Notes: generated from the letters alone by a model not told the origin. DNA of 64,000 bases from Buchnera aphidicola (Pterocallis alni) (GCF_964059075.1 NZ_OZ060377.1:1-64000), one strand, 5' to 3'; counted from the stretch's first letter, positions 25,622 to 38,656 are shown. Made by a program: numbers and translations.

Positions 25622-27205
25622 TTAATGTTTAAATATTCTTTGATTGGTAAAAATCATGCACAAATTATAATCATTTGCTGCTTGTATTACCTCATTATCT
25701 CTAATTGATCCACCTGGTTGTATGATACAGGATATATTTTTTATATATGATATTTCATCAATACTGTCTCTAAAAGGAAAAAAAGCATCAGATGCGATAG
25801 TTATTTTTTTATTTTTTAAATTTAATATTTTTTTATTATTAAAATATTTTTTATTAGCTATTTTTACAGATTCTATTCTATTTGTTTGCCCGGAACCAAT
25901 ACTAATCGTATTTAATTCATTACTATATACAATAGCGTTTGATTTGACAAATTTAACTATATTCCATGCAAATAATGCGTGTTGTATTTCTAATTGTGTT
26001 GGTTTTTTTTCACTGACTACTAACCATGTTTTGGGATTACTATTATTGATATTGGATTCTTGTATTAGTAAACTATGATTAATACTTTTTATTTCTATAT
26101 TAGAAATATATTTTTTATTATATAATTTACAAATTAATAATTTTATTTTTTTATTTTGTTGTATGATAGATAAGGCTTCTTGAGTGATTTGTGGTCCAAT
26201 AATTACTTCTACAAATTGATTTTTTATAATTTGTAATATGGTTATTTTATCAATTAATTTATTAAAGCCAATAATTCCACCAAATGCTGAAATTGGATCA
26301 GTTCTATAAGCATATAGATACGCATTAAGTATATTAGATGATGTAGATACTCCACAAGGGTTTCCATGTTTTATTATTACACAACTTGGATCATTAAATT
26401 GGTTTACACATTCATATGCTATATAAGCATCATATATATTATTATAAGATAATTTTTTTCCATTGAATTGTTGGATAGATTCAAAACAATTGTTATTGTG
26501 ATTATATTGTTCGGGTATATAAAGAGCTGCTTTTTGGTTTGGATTTTCTCCATATTTTAGGTTTTGTTGTTTTGTATATGTTAAATATAGTTTTTTAGGG
26601 AATATATAATTTTGATCATTTTGATCATATTTTTTTTTGTTTAAGTATTTTATTATAGAAATATCATATTGAGTAGTATATTCAAATGCTTTAATAGCCA
26701 GTTTTAATTTTTTTTTTTTACTTACATATCCATTAATATTTATTTCATTTAATACATCTTGATAATCATGGTAATCAACTATAACAATAGTATTTTTATA
26801 ATTTTTAGCTGCTGCTCTTACCATAGCTGGTCCTCCAATATCAATATTATTAGAGATATTGGCATGATTTTTTGTATTAATTGGATAAAAATTTACTATA
26901 ACTAAATCAATTAAAGTCATATTATATTTTTGAATAGTATGAATATCTTTTTCTTTATTTCCTAATATTCCTCCAAAAATTTTTGGGTGTATAGTTTTAA
27001 TTTTTCCATTCATAATTTCTGGATATTGAGTCAGTTCTGAAATATTATTGACTTGAATATCATGATTTTTCAATTCTAAAGCTGTATTGGTAGTAGAAAA
27101 TATTTTAATATTATTTTTTAATAACCCTCTTGCTAATATATCAATATTTTTTTTATTAAAAACACTAATAATAGCATTTTTAATATATTTTTTTTTTATT
27201 GTCAT
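25622..27205 (-). CDS. purH: Bifunctional AICAR transformylase / IMP cyclohydrolase
   Basis: Catalyses the last two steps of IMP synthesis and also recycles AICAR made during histidine synthesis. The cyclohydrolase domain has MNGKIKTIHPKIFGGILG and IDIGGPAMVRAAAKN; the transformylase domain has KYGENPNQKAA and the catalytic KHGNPCGV. Start at 27205 gives 527 residues (E. coli 529) and the expected N-terminus; a longer frame to 27265 adds 20 unconserved residues. No purD is adjacent. Confidence 0.97.
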   Translation of the reverse strand: MTIKKKYIKNAIISVFNKKNIDILARGLLKNNIKIFSTTNTALELKNHDIQVNNISELTQYPEIMNGKIKTIHPKIFGGILGNKEKDIHTIQKYNMTLIDLVIVNFYPINTKNHANISNNIDIGGPAMVRAAAKNYKNTIVIVDYHDYQDVLNEININGYVSKKKKLKLAIKAFEYTTQYDISIIKYLNKKKYDQNDQNYIFPKKLYLTYTKQQNLKYGENPNQKAALYIPEQYNHNNNCFESIQQFNGKKLSYNNIYDAYIAYECVNQFNDPSCVIIKHGNPCGVSTSSNILNAYLYAYRTDPISAFGGIIGFNKLIDKITILQIIKNQFVEVIIGPQITQEALSIIQQNKKIKLLICKLYNKKYISNIEIKSINHSLLIQESNINNSNPKTWLVVSEKKPTQLEIQHALFAWNIVKFVKSNAIVYSNELNTISIGSGQTNRIESVKIANKKYFNNKKILNLKNKKITIASDAFFPFRDSIDEISYIKNISCIIQPGGSIRDNEVIQAANDYNLCMIFTNQRIFKH

Positions 27206-27387
27206 ATTATACTCATGAAAATTATATTTTAAATATAAATTGTCTTTTTTGTGAGCACATGACATGATTTTTTCAATATGAGTATGTTTTCTTTGTCAGT
27301 ATTTATTTTTTTATTCATGGTATAATACCAAATACGAATATATTTACTATCAACGTATTATATGAAAATATTTTCATGAGGTTTTAC

Positions 27388-27903
27388 GTGGACAAAAAAA
27401 TTGAAAAAACCATATATGCTTCTCGTTGGTTAATGTTTCCCGTATATTTTGGGTTATCTTTAGGTTTTGTACTATTAACTTTAAAATTTTTTCAGCAAGC
27501 TGTTTCTATTATACCAGAAGTGTTCATGATGTCTGAATCTGGTTTGGTTTTAGTTGTATTATCGTTAATTGATATTGCTTTAGTAGGTGGATTATTAGTT
27601 ATGGTCATGTTTTCAGGTTATGAAAATTTTATTTCTAGAATGGATGTTAATGATAATAAAGAGCGTTTAAGTTGGATGGGTACAATGGATGTTAATTCGA
27701 TAAAAAATAAAGTGTCTTCTTCTATTGTTGCGATTTCTTCTGTACATTTATTAAGATTATTTATGGAAGCAGAAAAAGTGTTAGATGATAAAATTATGTG
27801 GTGTGTTGTTATTCATTTAACATTTGTAATTTCTGCATTTGGAATGTCTTATATTGATAAAATGTATAAAAAAAACATAAAAAATATATATATTATAAAA
27901 TAA
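27388..27903 (+). CDS. yqhA: UPF0114 membrane protein YqhA
   Basis: Small inner-membrane protein of unknown function with four hydrophobic segments; the block [17 protein letters not shown] is almost identical to E. coli YqhA. The start is GTG at 27388, six bases after GAGG, giving 14 residues before the ASRW block just as in E. coli; the ATG at 27376 has no binding site. 171 residues. In Buchnera I know this gene from leucine-type plasmids beside repA genes; here it is between purH and rpoC on apparent chromosome. Confidence 0.93.
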   Translation: MDKKIEKTIYASRWLMFPVYFGLSLGFVLLTLKFFQQAVSIIPEVFMMSESGLVLVVLSLIDIALVGGLLVMVMFSGYENFISRMDVNDNKERLSWMGTMDVNSIKNKVSSSIVAISSVHLLRLFMEAEKVLDDKIMWCVVIHLTFVISAFGMSYIDKMYKKNIKNIYIIK

Positions 27904-28003
27904 TATTCTATATATGAAAAATATTTTTTATTTAAATTAATATCTTAAATATTATCATAATATGTATTATTATATATATTATATATATTAATATAAATAA
28001 TAA

Positions 28004-31000
28004 TTATATATTTTTCTTTATATGATTATCATTTTTATTTTTTAATTTTTTTTTTATTTTTTTATTTTGTTTATTATTTATTTTTGATTTTGTTGTGTGA
28101 TAAATATATCCTGTCCCGGCCGGTATTAATCTTCCAACTATTACATTTTCCTTTAATCCTCGTAAATGATCATGTTTTCCTGATACGGCAGCTTCTGTTA
28201 ATACTCTAGTAGTTTCTTGAAATGAAGCAGCAGATATAAATGATTCAGTTGCTAAAGATGCTTTTGTAATACCTAATAAATTGTGTGAAAATGTAGCTTG
28301 TTTTTGATTTAATTTTTTGAGTTTTTTGTTTTGTGTTTTGATTCGTGAGTATTCTACTTGTTCTCCAATTAAAAAATTAGAATTCCCTGGATCTACAATA
28401 GTTACTTTCCTCAACATTTGTTTGACAATAACTTCAATATGTTTGTCATTAATTTTTACTCCTTGTAATCTATATACTTCTTGTACTTCACGTACTATAA
28501 ATTCTGTTACAGGTCCTATTCCTCTTAATCTTAATATATCATGTGGTGATTCTAATCCTTCTGATATTATATCTCCTTTTTCTACTTTTTCTCCTTCAAA
28601 AACATTAAATTGTCTATATTTTGGTATCATTTCTTCATATATTTCTTGTTTTTTGTTATTAGGAGTGATAATTAATCTTATTTTCCCTTTTGTCTCTTTT
28701 CCAAATGTAATAGTTCCACTAATTTCTGCAAGAATTGCAACTTCTTTAGAAAAACGAGCCTCAAATAAATCTGCTACTCTTGGTAATCCCCCGGTAATGT
28801 CTTTAGTTCCTCCTGTACTTTGTGATATTCTTGCAATTATATCTCCGGAATGGATTTTTGCTCCATTATGAAATTGTATTATTGATTGACCTGGTAAAAA
28901 ATATTGAGCTGGAATATTTGTATCTGGTATGCACACTTCATTTCCATTAGAATCTACTATATATATTGTAGGTCTTAATTCTTTCCCTGTATTTGTACGT
29001 TCTGATGTATCTAGTACGACTATGGATGATAAACCAGTTAATGAATCGTGTTTTTTAATGATATTTTGGCTTTCTATCATATCTGTATATTTTATATATC
29101 CACTGACTTCAGTAATAATTGGAATAGTATGTGGATCCCATGTGACTAATGTTTCTCCTATATTGACTTGTTCTCCTTCTATTTTTTTTAATGTAGATCC
29201 ATAAGGTATTTTATGTTTTTCTTTTATTTTACCAAATTGGTCTATTATATGTAATTGCATTTTTTTTGATATAACAATTTTTTTATTATATTGGTTAATA
29301 ACAAATTTAGAGTTATTAAATTGTATAATTCCTGTATTTTTTGTGATAATACTAGATTCAGAAACTGATCGAGAAGCAGCTCCACCGATATGAAATGTAC
29401 GCATAGTTAATTGTGTTCCAGGTTCTCCGATAGATTGTGCTGCTATTACCCCAACTGCTTCTCCCTTATTGATTAATTTTCCTTTTGATAGATCTACCCC
29501 GTAGCAGTATGCACATACTCCAAAGTTTGTTTCACAATTTACTACTGATCGTACCTTAACAGAGTCTATAGCATGTTTTTTTAACATGTTATATTGTTCT
29601 TCATTAATTAATGTATTTTTTTGTATTAATATTTTTTGAGAATTAGGGTATAAAATATTTTCTGATGTTACTCGTCCTATAATTCTTTCTTGTAATGATT
29701 CTTTAACATTACTTCCTTCTATAATTGGATTCATGATAATCCCATTTTTAGTTCCACAATTGTATTCTGTGATTACTAAATCTTGAGCAATATCAACCAG
29801 TCTTCTAGTTAAATAACCAGAATTTGCTGTTTTTAATGCAGTATCTGCTAATCCTTTTCTAGCCCCATGAGTAGAAATAAAGTATTGTAATACATTTAAT
29901 CCTTCTCTAAAATTTGCTGTAATTGGTGTTTCTATAATAGATCCATCAGGTTTAGCCATCAAACCACGCATACCACCTAATTGTCTTATTTGAGCTGCAG
30001 AACCTCGCGCTCCAGAGTCCGCCATCATAAATATATTATTAAATGATTTTTGTGTTTTTATGTTGTTTTGATTGTTTTCTATATTTTCTATAGATAAAGT
30101 TTGCATCATTAATTTGGATAGTTCTTCATTAGTATTAGACCATATATCTATTATTTTATTATATCTTTCTCCATCTGTAACTAGCCCTAATTGAAATTGT
30201 TCTTGTATTTTAGATACTTTTTTTTCTGATTCGGTAATAATAACATTTTTTTGCTTTGGTATGATCATATCTTCAATCCCCACTGATGTTCCAGATAATG
30301 TAGAGTATTTAAAACCAGTATACATAATTTGATCTGCAAACAATACTGTTGCTTCGATACCCAAATTTTGTGCTATAAAGTTTAATATATTTAAAATATT
30401 TTGTTTTTTTAATGTAGTATTAAACATTTTAAATGGTAATCCTTGAGGGGTGATTAACCATAATATTGCTCTTCCAACACTAGTTTTTATTACTGTTTCT
30501 TTTGCTATAAACTCATTTTTTTTATTTTTCATGTATTCTGTAATTTTTACGTGTACTAAAGAATGTAAATCGACTAAATCCAACTGGTATGCTTTTTCTG
30601 CTTCTTTGGGATTTTTAAAAATCATACCTTCTCCCTTTCCATTGATTTTAGTGCGTGTCATATAATATATACCTAGTACAACGTCTTGTGAAGGTGCAAT
30701 AATAGGTTCACCATTTGCTGGAGATAATATATTACTTGTAGACATCATTAAAGTACGTGCTTCTAATTGTGATTCGTTCGTTAGAGGTATGTGTACAGCC
30801 ATTTGATCTCCATCAAAGTCTGCATTATATGCTGCACATACTAATGGGTGTAGTTGAATAGATTTTCCTTCTATTAATATAGGTTCAAAAGCTTGTATAC
30901 CTAATCTATGTAATGTGGGTGCTCTATTCAATAGAATAGGATGATTATATACAATGTCTTCTAATATATCCCATACAATTGCTTCTTCTTTTTCGACTAT

Positions 31001-32197
31001 TTTTTTTGCTGTTTTAATTGTTGTGGCAAATCCTTTAATTTCCAATTGTCCATATATAAATGGTTTAAATAATTCTAATGCCATTTTTTTTGGTAATCCA
31101 CATTGGTGTAATTTTAAATAAGGGCCTACAGTAATGACTGAACGTCCAGAATAGTCTACTCTTTTACCAAGTAAATTTTGCCTAAATCTACCTTGTTTTC
31201 CTTTTATCATATCTGCAAGAGATTTCAGTGGTCTTTTATTTGATCCTACAATTGCTTTTCCTCTTCTTCCATTATCTAATAATGCATCTACTGCTTCTTG
31301 TAGCATTCTTTTTTCATTTCTGATAATTATATCTGGAGCAAATAATTCTAATAATCTTTTTAATCTATTGTTTCTATTTATGACTCTTCTATATAGGTCG
31401 TTGAGATCTGAAGTAGCAAATCTACCTCCATCTAATGGTACTAGTGGTCTTAAATCAGGTGGTAAAATTGGTAAAATAGTTAAAATCATCCATTCTGGTT
31501 TATTTTTAGATACGATAAAAGATTCTATAATTTTTATTCTTTTAATGATTTTTTTTTTTTTAGTTATAGAATGTACTTCTTGTAATGTAGTATGTAATTT
31601 TTCATGTTGCTCAGATAAATCAATTTCTTTTAATAATAATTGAATTGCTTCAGCTCCCATTTTAGCTATAAATTCATCACCAAATTCTTGGAAAGCATTT
31701 AAATATTCTTCTTCTGTTAATATTTGTTTTTTTTCTAAGTTTGTTAAACCGGGTTCGAGTACTATATATGATTCAAAATATAATATTTTTTCTATGTCTT
31801 TTAATGGCATATTTAATAGTAAACTAATTTTTGATGGTAATGATTTTAAAAACCAAATATGGGCAGTAGGGGCTGCAAGTTCTATATGCCCCATTCTATC
31901 TCTTCGTACTCGACTTTGTGTAACTTCTACTCCGCATTTTTCACAAATTACTCCTCTATGTTTTAATCTTTTATATTTTCCGCATAAACATTCATAATCT
32001 TTTGTTGGTCCAAAAATTTTTGAGCAAAATAATCCATCTCTTTCTGGTTTAAATGTTCTATAGTTTATAGTTTCTGGTTTTTTAACTTCTCCATATGACC
32101 ATGATTTAATAGTTTCAGGAGATGCTAATCCTATTTTAATTGAATTAAATTCCTTATGTTTATTATTGTGTTTAAGAAAATCAATTAAATCTTTCAT
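28004..32197 (-). CDS. rpoC: RNA polymerase subunit beta'
   Basis: Large catalytic subunit, 1397 residues (E. coli 1407). The N-terminal zinc motif [20 protein letters not shown], the catalytic NADFDGD, the bridge helix region [19 protein letters not shown], the second zinc cluster and the trigger loop [17 protein letters not shown] segment ([15 protein letters not shown]) are all present. The second of two in-frame ATGs (32197) is preferred because it lies 7 bases after GAGG and matches MKDLL of E. coli. The C-terminal tail is replaced by a lysine/asparagine rich run. Confidence 0.98.
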   Translation of the reverse strand: MKDLIDFLKHNNKHKEFNSIKIGLASPETIKSWSYGEVKKPETINYRTFKPERDGLFCSKIFGPTKDYECLCGKYKRLKHRGVICEKCGVEVTQSRVRRDRMGHIELAAPTAHIWFLKSLPSKISLLLNMPLKDIEKILYFESYIVLEPGLTNLEKKQILTEEEYLNAFQEFGDEFIAKMGAEAIQLLLKEIDLSEQHEKLHTTLQEVHSITKKKKIIKRIKIIESFIVSKNKPEWMILTILPILPPDLRPLVPLDGGRFATSDLNDLYRRVINRNNRLKRLLELFAPDIIIRNEKRMLQEAVDALLDNGRRGKAIVGSNKRPLKSLADMIKGKQGRFRQNLLGKRVDYSGRSVITVGPYLKLHQCGLPKKMALELFKPFIYGQLEIKGFATTIKTAKKIVEKEEAIVWDILEDIVYNHPILLNRAPTLHRLGIQAFEPILIEGKSIQLHPLVCAAYNADFDGDQMAVHIPLTNESQLEARTLMMSTSNILSPANGEPIIAPSQDVVLGIYYMTRTKINGKGEGMIFKNPKEAEKAYQLDLVDLHSLVHVKITEYMKNKKNEFIAKETVIKTSVGRAILWLITPQGLPFKMFNTTLKKQNILNILNFIAQNLGIEATVLFADQIMYTGFKYSTLSGTSVGIEDMIIPKQKNVIITESEKKVSKIQEQFQLGLVTDGERYNKIIDIWSNTNEELSKLMMQTLSIENIENNQNNIKTQKSFNNIFMMADSGARGSAAQIRQLGGMRGLMAKPDGSIIETPITANFREGLNVLQYFISTHGARKGLADTALKTANSGYLTRRLVDIAQDLVITEYNCGTKNGIIMNPIIEGSNVKESLQERIIGRVTSENILYPNSQKILIQKNTLINEEQYNMLKKHAIDSVKVRSVVNCETNFGVCAYCYGVDLSKGKLINKGEAVGVIAAQSIGEPGTQLTMRTFHIGGAASRSVSESSIITKNTGIIQFNNSKFVINQYNKKIVISKKMQLHIIDQFGKIKEKHKIPYGSTLKKIEGEQVNIGETLVTWDPHTIPIITEVSGYIKYTDMIESQNIIKKHDSLTGLSSIVVLDTSERTNTGKELRPTIYIVDSNGNEVCIPDTNIPAQYFLPGQSIIQFHNGAKIHSGDIIARISQSTGGTKDITGGLPRVADLFEARFSKEVAILAEISGTITFGKETKGKIRLIITPNNKKQEIYEEMIPKYRQFNVFEGEKVEKGDIISEGLESPHDILRLRGIGPVTEFIVREVQEVYRLQGVKINDKHIEVIVKQMLRKVTIVDPGNSNFLIGEQVEYSRIKTQNKKLKKLNQKQATFSHNLLGITKASLATESFISAASFQETTRVLTEAAVSGKHDHLRGLKENVIVGRLIPAGTGYIYHTTKSKINNKQNKKIKKKLKNKNDNHIKKNI

Positions 32198-32272
32198 TAA
32201 TAACCTCATAATGTAGAAATTTTTTATTATAAATTTATAAAAAATATTTGTGTGTTAGATGGATAAATTTAA

Positions 32273-35200
32273 TTATTCATTAAATTCTATATTAATCCCT
32301 AGTGACCGAATTTCTCTTAATAATACATTAAATGATTCGGGCATCCCTGGATTCATTTGGTATTTTCCTTTAATAATGTTTTTATATATTTTAGTTCTTC
32401 CATTGACATCATCTGATTTTACAGTTAACATTTCTTGAAGTGTATATGCCGCTCCGTATGCTTCTAATGCCCATACTTCCATTTCTCCAAATCTTTGTCC
32501 TCCAAATTGTGCTTTTCCTCCTAATGGTTGTTGGGTAATTAAACTATATGATCCAGTTGATCGAGCGTGCATTTTATCATCAACTAAATGATTTAATTTC
32601 AACATATACATATATCCTACTGTAATAGGTCTTTCAAATTTTTTACCTGTTTGTCCATCAAATAATTCTATTTGTCCTGATGCAGGTATTCCGGATAGTG
32701 TTAATAAATCTTTAATTTCTTGTTCATTAGCACCATCAAAAACTGGTGATGCGATTGGTAATCCATTTTTATAATTTTTTGCTAATGTCAGAATTTCTTG
32801 ATCAGAAAAATTATTAAAATTAATATTTTGTGTTATATTATTTCCTAAATTAAATGCTTTTTGTATAAATGATCTTATATGTGATATTTGTTTTTTTCTT
32901 TTTAGCATTTTATTAATTTTGTTTCCTAAACCTTTTGCAGCCATTCCTAAATGTGTTTCTAATATTTGACCAATGTTCATACGAGACGGAACTCCTAATG
33001 GATTAAGGACGATATCAATTGGTATTCCGTATTTATCATATGGCATATCTTCTATGGGATTTATTTTTGATATTACTCCTTTATTTCCGTGTCTTCCTGC
33101 TATTTTATCTCCAGTTTGAACTTGTCTTTTTACTGCTATGAATACTTTAATTGTTTTTAAAACTCCTGGAGATAAGTCGTCTCCTTGGACAATTTTCTTT
33201 TTTTTAAAATCTACTTTTTTTTCAAATTGTTTTTTTAAAATTGTGTATTTTTGAAAAATTTCACATAACTGGTTAGATATTTTATGATTATATAAGTTTA
33301 TTTTGTGCCATTGTTCTTGCTGTATACTTTTAAGGTGATTTTCAGAAATACCTAATTGTATTAAAATATTTTTAGATCTTTCGAATAAATGCCATTTAAA
33401 TATTTTAAATTCTTTTATAAGTTCTGTTTTTATTTTCTTAATTTGCATATTTTCTATTGCTAATGTTCTTGTGTCTTTTTCCACACCTTCTCTAGTAAAT
33501 ATTTGAACGTCAATGACTGTTCCTGATATTCCACTCGGTACTCTAAGTGAAGAGTCTTTTATATCAGATGCTTTATCTCCAAAAATAGCGCGTAATAATT
33601 TTTCTTCAGGAGTTAATTGATTTTCATTTTTAGGTGTGACTTTACCTACTAATATATCCCCTTCTGTTATTTCTGCCCCGATATACACAATACCTGATTC
33701 ATCTAATTTGGATAATGATGATTCTGTGATACTTGGTATATCAGCAGTGATTTCTTCAGGTCCTAATTTCGTGTCTTTAGCAATGCAGGATAATTCTTGG
33801 ATGTGAATGGTAGTAAATTGATCGTTTTGTATAATTTTTTCAGAAATTAATATAGAATCTTCAAAATTATATCCATTCCAAGACATAAATGCTACTCTTA
33901 GATTTTGCCCTAAAGCTAATTCTCCTAAATCTGTTGCTGGTCCATCTGCTAATACGTCATTTTTGTTTACTTGTTCACCTAAATTAATACATGGCATTTG
34001 ATTAATACAAGTATTTTGATTCGATCGAGTATACTTTATTAAGTTATAAATATCAATGCCTGCTTCTGCTGTATGTAATTCTGATTTATTTACTTTAATA
34101 ATAATTCTGGAAGCGTCAATGTATTGTACTATTCCTCCTCTTTTAGCTAGTATGGTAACACCAGAATCTGTTGCTACCGCTCTTTCCATACCTGTCCCTA
34201 CTAATGGTTTTTCTGTTTTTAGCATAGGTACAGCTTGTCTTTGCATATTAGCTCCCATTAAAGATCGGTTAGCATCATCGTGTTCTAAGAATGGGATTAG
34301 AGAAGCTCCTACAGAAACTATTTGTTGAGCTGAAATATCTATGTAATTTACTTGATTTTTGTTAAATAAATTTGATTCTCCTTTATATCTACATACTACT
34401 GAATCATGTATAAAAGATTGTTTTTTATCAATATGTATATTAGCTTGTGCAATAATATTGTTATATTCTTGGTTGGTGGTGAGATAATGAACAGTATCTG
34501 TTAATACTCCATTGTTAACTTTGCGATATGGTGTTTCTAAAAAACCATATTTATTTATTTTAGAATATATTGCTAATGAATTAATTAATCCAATATTTGG
34601 TCCTTCAGGTGTTTCTATTGGGCAAATTCTTCCATAGTGTGTAGGATGTACATCTCGTACTTCAAAACCAGCTCTTTCTCTTGTTAAACCCCCTAAACCT
34701 AACGCAGAAATACGTCTTTTGTGTGTAATTTCAGATAGAGGATTATTTTGATCCATGAATTGTGATAATTGACTAGAGGTAAAAAATTCTTTAATAATTG
34801 CTGAAATAGGTTTTGCATTGATAACATCTTGGGGCATAATAGTATCTAAATCCCCTAAAGAGAGTCTTTCTCGAATGGTTTTTTCTACCCTAATAAGTCC
34901 TATTTTAAATTGATTTTCTAGCATTTCTCCTACTGATCTAATTCTTCTATTTCCTAAGTTATCAATATCATCGATTGTATCTTTACCATTACGGATATCG
35001 AGTAATTTTTTTATTACATCTAAAATATCTTTTTTACTTAATACATTTTCTCCTGTGGGTTTGTTTCTAGATAATGAGTAATTGAATTTCATTCTCCCTA
35101 CCGGTGATAAATCATATCTTTCTTGTGAAAAGAATAGATTTGCAAAGAAATTTTCTGACGATTCTTTAGTTGGTGGTTCACCTGGTTTCATAATACGGTA

Positions 35201-36295
35201 TATTTCGATTAATGCACTAGTTTGATCAGATGTAGTATCTATTTCTAATGTATCAGAAATATACGATCCGCAATTTTTATCGTTAGTGTAAATAGTTTCT
35301 ATGTATTTAATATTGTTTTTTTGAATTTTTTGAATGTGTTCAAAAGTAATTTTTGTATTAGTTAATATAATAGGTTTTTTATTTTTAAGATTAATGTAAT
35401 CTTTATATACAACTTTATTAATTAAATATTTGGCATTTACTTCAATAAATTCTATTTTATTTTTTTGGAAATGTTTGATATGATGAGAAGTAAATTTTTC
35501 TCCTTTGTTCATATATAAAATATTATTAATATATATATTACATTGTGCTGTTTCGTGTATTAGATTTTCAGAATTAATTTGAATATATATTTTTTTATTA
35601 ATAAATTTATATATATTTTTTTGGTAAAAAATATCTAAAATATTTTTCTTGTTATAACCTAAAGCGTATAGCATTGTTGTAACTGGAATTTTTCTACGTC
35701 TGTCGATACGTGTGAATAAATGATCTTTATGGTCAAATTCAAAATCAATCCAAGAACCTCTATATGGTATAATTCTTGCGTTATATAAAATTTTTCCTGA
35801 TGAGTGATTTTTACCTTTATCGCTGTCGAATAAGACTCCTGGACTACGATGTAGTTGAGATACTACAACCCTTTCTGTACCATTGATAATAAATGTTCCA
35901 TTATTTGTCATTAATGGAATTTCACCCATGTATACTTCTTGTTCTTTAATATTTTTAATACGAAAATTATTGTTTTTATTTTCATAAACGATTAATCTTA
36001 ATTTAACTCTTAATGATGCTGAATAAGTTGCTCCTCGAATTTGACAGTCTCTTGCGTTAAATAATGGACTTCCTAACCTATAAGTAATGTATCTTAATTC
36101 CGCATTATCGTGATAATTTTTAATGGGAAATATTGCTTTTAAAATAGATTCTATTCCTTTTTGTTCTTTTTTATCTTTTTTTATAAACTGCTTAAAAGAA
36201 TCTATTTGAATAGAAAGAAGATATGGAATATACATTATTTTTGCATATTTGCCAAAATCTTTACGAATTCTCTTTCTTTCAGTCTTAGAGTACAC
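32273..36295 (-). CDS. rpoB: RNA polymerase subunit beta
   Basis: 1340 residues (E. coli 1342). Landmarks include the rifampicin-region block [41 protein letters not shown], and the C-terminal [21 protein letters not shown]. The start is GTG at 36295 behind AGGA, giving [16 protein letters not shown], equivalent to E. coli [17 protein letters not shown]. The region corresponding to residues about 200-350 is the most diverged. It is separated from rplL by an attenuator-like hairpin. Confidence 0.98.
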   Translation of the reverse strand: MYSKTERKRIRKDFGKYAKIMYIPYLLSIQIDSFKQFIKKDKKEQKGIESILKAIFPIKNYHDNAELRYITYRLGSPLFNARDCQIRGATYSASLRVKLRLIVYENKNNNFRIKNIKEQEVYMGEIPLMTNNGTFIINGTERVVVSQLHRSPGVLFDSDKGKNHSSGKILYNARIIPYRGSWIDFEFDHKDHLFTRIDRRRKIPVTTMLYALGYNKKNILDIFYQKNIYKFINKKIYIQINSENLIHETAQCNIYINNILYMNKGEKFTSHHIKHFQKNKIEFIEVNAKYLINKVVYKDYINLKNKKPIILTNTKITFEHIQKIQKNNIKYIETIYTNDKNCGSYISDTLEIDTTSDQTSALIEIYRIMKPGEPPTKESSENFFANLFFSQERYDLSPVGRMKFNYSLSRNKPTGENVLSKKDILDVIKKLLDIRNGKDTIDDIDNLGNRRIRSVGEMLENQFKIGLIRVEKTIRERLSLGDLDTIMPQDVINAKPISAIIKEFFTSSQLSQFMDQNNPLSEITHKRRISALGLGGLTRERAGFEVRDVHPTHYGRICPIETPEGPNIGLINSLAIYSKINKYGFLETPYRKVNNGVLTDTVHYLTTNQEYNNIIAQANIHIDKKQSFIHDSVVCRYKGESNLFNKNQVNYIDISAQQIVSVGASLIPFLEHDDANRSLMGANMQRQAVPMLKTEKPLVGTGMERAVATDSGVTILAKRGGIVQYIDASRIIIKVNKSELHTAEAGIDIYNLIKYTRSNQNTCINQMPCINLGEQVNKNDVLADGPATDLGELALGQNLRVAFMSWNGYNFEDSILISEKIIQNDQFTTIHIQELSCIAKDTKLGPEEITADIPSITESSLSKLDESGIVYIGAEITEGDILVGKVTPKNENQLTPEEKLLRAIFGDKASDIKDSSLRVPSGISGTVIDVQIFTREGVEKDTRTLAIENMQIKKIKTELIKEFKIFKWHLFERSKNILIQLGISENHLKSIQQEQWHKINLYNHKISNQLCEIFQKYTILKKQFEKKVDFKKKKIVQGDDLSPGVLKTIKVFIAVKRQVQTGDKIAGRHGNKGVISKINPIEDMPYDKYGIPIDIVLNPLGVPSRMNIGQILETHLGMAAKGLGNKINKMLKRKKQISHIRSFIQKAFNLGNNITQNINFNNFSDQEILTLAKNYKNGLPIASPVFDGANEQEIKDLLTLSGIPASGQIELFDGQTGKKFERPITVGYMYMLKLNHLVDDKMHARSTGSYSLITQQPLGGKAQFGGQRFGEMEVWALEAYGAAYTLQEMLTVKSDDVNGRTKIYKNIIKGKYQMNPGMPESFNVLLREIRSLGINIEFNE

Positions 36296-36466
36296 TATAA
36301 AGTTCCTAAAACAGGCTGAAATATATCTTTTATAAATTTATAAAAAATATATTAATTGTATGAAATAATTTAGATTATTATATTATATATATTATAATTT
36401 ATAGATTTATAAAATATAAATTATATAATTTTTATTTTTTATGTTAAACAAAAAATCATTTATTTT

Positions 36467-36489
36467 GCTGGTGAATTATTATCACCAGC
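36467..36489 (-). terminator. Attenuator-like hairpin between rplL and rpoB
   Basis: Perfect 8-bp stem GCTGGTGA / TCACCAGC with a 7-base loop, read on the minus strand about 50 bases after the rplL stop and followed by a T-rich stretch. In E. coli the rplL-rpoB spacer holds a partial terminator that lowers rpoBC expression relative to the ribosomal genes; position and strand agree. It is the only GC-rich island in the 243-base spacer. Confidence 0.7.
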
Positions 36490-36538
36490 TTATATGTGAA
36501 TACATGATGTTAATAATTACAAGGGGTTCAAAATAGTT

Positions 36539-36907
36539 TTATTTCATTTCCACTATAGCGCCAATTTTTTCTAAAGTATCTTTTAAAGATTCAGCATCTT
36601 TTTTGTTCATTTTTTCTTTTAATATTGTTGGAGTTGATTCTACTAGATCTTTAGATTCTTTTAAACCTAAGCCAGTAGCACTACGTACAGCTTTTATAAC
36701 AGCTATTTTATTTTTTCCTATTTCTTTTAGAAATATATCAAATTCTGTTTTTTCTTCTTTTTTTTCTTGTTCTAGGTTTTGATTTGGTATATTGATAGGT
36801 GTAGCAGAAACGCCAAATTTTTTTTCCATGTTGGAAATGAGTTCAACGACTTCCATGACAGACATATTTGATATTGCTTCTAATATCTGTTCCTTTGTAA
36901 TTGACAT
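36539..36907 (-). CDS. rplL: 50S ribosomal protein L7/L12
   Basis: Stalk protein that recruits translation GTPases. 122 residues (E. coli 121). The N-terminal dimerisation part, a hinge rich in Glu, Lys and Gln instead of Ala, and the C-terminal [24 protein letters not shown] block are clear. The alanine-rich hinge has been replaced by charged residues, as expected under AT pressure. It lies 54 bases after rplJ in the rplKAJL-rpoBC order. Confidence 0.97.
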   Translation of the reverse strand: MSITKEQILEAISNMSVMEVVELISNMEKKFGVSATPINIPNQNLEQEKKEEKTEFDIFLKEIGKNKIAVIKAVRSATGLGLKESKDLVESTPTILKEKMNKKDAESLKDTLEKIGAIVEMK

Positions 36908-36961
36908 AATAAAATTATCCTAATAACAATTCACATTATTTTCAGTAAATTGTGTTATATA

Positions 36962-37459
36962 TTATTTATTTTTTTTATTGTTATTTATTGATAATAAAAT
37001 ATTTAATATTTTTCTGATTGTTGCATTATGTATTGTTATCATGAATCTTATTATAGCTTCTTGATAAGTTGGTAAATTTGATAAGTCATTAATTTCTTTT
37101 ATAGATAATATTTTTTTATTATAACATGCTGTGATAATTTTAAAATTTTTGTTTTTTTTAGAAAATTGTGTAAATAATTTTATAGCACTTTCTGGTGTTT
37201 GTATTGAAAATCCAATTAGTATTGGTCCTTTTAATTGTTTATTTAAACATTCTATATTAGTGTTATTAATTGCTATTTTTAATAATGTATTTTTAATCAT
37301 ATATATTATTACATCATTTTTACGACTATTTTTACGTAATTGGTTTAACAAATTAGAACAAATATTTTTTGGGTTTGCGATAATTGCTGAAACAGAAGAT
37401 TTAGATATTTTACTTATTTTATTAATAATATTTTTTTTACTTTGTACATTTAAAGCCAT
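36962..37459 (-). CDS. rplJ: 50S ribosomal protein L10
   Basis: Anchors the L7/L12 dimers to 23S rRNA and in relatives represses its own operon by binding the rplJ leader. 165 residues, same as E. coli. It begins MALNVQSKKNIINKI; KGPILIGFS and NLPTYQEAIIRFM match family positions. The leader to rplA is only 69 bases, much shorter than the regulated E. coli leader. Confidence 0.95.
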   Translation of the reverse strand: MALNVQSKKNIINKISKISKSSVSAIIANPKNICSNLLNQLRKNSRKNDVIIYMIKNTLLKIAINNTNIECLNKQLKGPILIGFSIQTPESAIKLFTQFSKKNKNFKIITACYNKKILSIKEINDLSNLPTYQEAIIRFMITIHNATIRKILNILLSINNNKKNK

Positions 37460-37528
37460 TATTATTTTCCTGGATATAATTAATTACTTATTATAATATC
37501 TAATGATATGTATTTTCAGAACAGATAT

Positions 37529-38227
37529 TTATGTTTCATATATACTATTTATTTTAATTATAATACCGCAACCCATGGTAGTTGATAATATTAATTTTTT
37601 TATAAAAATACCTTTTGATGTAGATGGTTTTAATTTTTTAAGTTCTATTAATAATTGTATAATATTTTCTTTTAATTGTTGATTTGTAAAATTTATTTTT
37701 CCAATAGCAGTATTGAGAATACCATTTTTATCATTTTTATATGTTATTTGTCCTTTTTTTGCATTTTTTACTGCTTCTTTAATATTTGAAGTTATTGTTC
37801 CTGTTTTAGGGTTTGGCATTAATCCTTTTGGTCCTAAAATAGGTCCTAATTTACTTACTATATGCATAGTATCTGGAGATGATATAATGATATCAAAAAT
37901 TTTTTTTTTATTTTTAAAATAGTGAATTATTTCTGCTCCTCCAGCAATTTCTGCTCCATACTTTTTTGCTATTTTTATATTTTCACCTTGTGTAAATACT
38001 GCTATTTTTATTTTTTTACCAGTTCCGTTGGGTAATATTGTAGATCCTCTAATGTTTTGATCAGTTTTTTTTGGATTAATACCTAAATGAATAGATACAT
38101 CTACACTTTCAGTAAATTTGGTACTTTGAAATTTTTTTAATAAATTAAGAGCAGAATTAATCGTATATTCTTTATGAAGATTTATTTCTTTTTTAATTTG
38201 TTTTATTTTTTTTGATATTTTTGGCAT
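37529..38227 (-). CDS. rplA: 50S ribosomal protein L1
   Basis: L1 stalk protein that contacts E-site tRNA. 232 residues (E. coli 234). GAEIAGGAEII and GPILGPKGLMPNPKTGT are diagnostic. In E. coli L1 also represses rplKA translation. It starts immediately after the rplK stop (TAA then ATG with no gap), so the two are probably translationally coupled. Confidence 0.97.
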   Translation of the reverse strand: MPKISKKIKQIKKEINLHKEYTINSALNLLKKFQSTKFTESVDVSIHLGINPKKTDQNIRGSTILPNGTGKKIKIAVFTQGENIKIAKKYGAEIAGGAEIIHYFKNKKKIFDIIISSPDTMHIVSKLGPILGPKGLMPNPKTGTITSNIKEAVKNAKKGQITYKNDKNGILNTAIGKINFTNQQLKENIIQLLIELKKLKPSTSKGIFIKKLILSTTMGCGIIIKINSIYET

Positions 38228-38656
38228 TTATTCCTCTATTTTTATACCTATAGAATAAGCTGTTCCTTTAATTGATGATTTTATTTTTTCAATATTTGAT
38301 CCTGTCATATCTACTTTTTTCATTTTAGCTATTTCTTCTATTTCTTTTGTAGTAATAGTACCAACTATTTCTTTCTTTGGTTTACTAGAACCTTTTTGTA
38401 TTTTAGAGTATTTTTTTAATAAAAAAGATACTGGAGGTGTTTTTTGAATAAATGTAAATGTTCGATCTTGATATACAGTAATAATAACTGGAATTGGTAT
38501 TCCTTTTTCTAAATTTTCAGTAGATTTATTAAATGATTTACAAAATTCTACAATATTAATTCCTTTTTGTCCTAAAGCTGGTCCAATAGGGGGGCTTGGG
38601 TTTGCCATACCAGCAGGAATTTGTAATTTAATATATGATTGTATTTTTTTATTCAT
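38228..38656 (-). CDS. rplK: 50S ribosomal protein L11
   Basis: Component of the GTPase-associated centre, 142 residues (E. coli 142). [25 protein letters not shown] and the C-terminal [10 protein letters not shown] are clear. First ribosomal gene after nusG, 45 bases away. Directly abuts rplA. Confidence 0.97.
   Translation of the reverse strand: MNKKIQSYIKLQIPAGMANPSPPIGPALGQKGINIVEFCKSFNKSTENLEKGIPIPVIITVYQDRTFTFIQKTPPVSFLLKKYSKIQKGSSKPKKEIVGTITTKEIEEIAKMKKVDMTGSNIEKIKSSIKGTAYSIGIKIEE

Noticed and set aside
25722-26078. 118-codon plus-strand open frame inside purH
   Set aside because: It is antisense to the conserved transformylase domain and has no recognisable family.
28317-34328. Several plus-strand open frames within rpoC and rpoB
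   Set aside because: They are antisense shadows of two strongly conserved minus-strand genes and have no binding sites or family resemblance.
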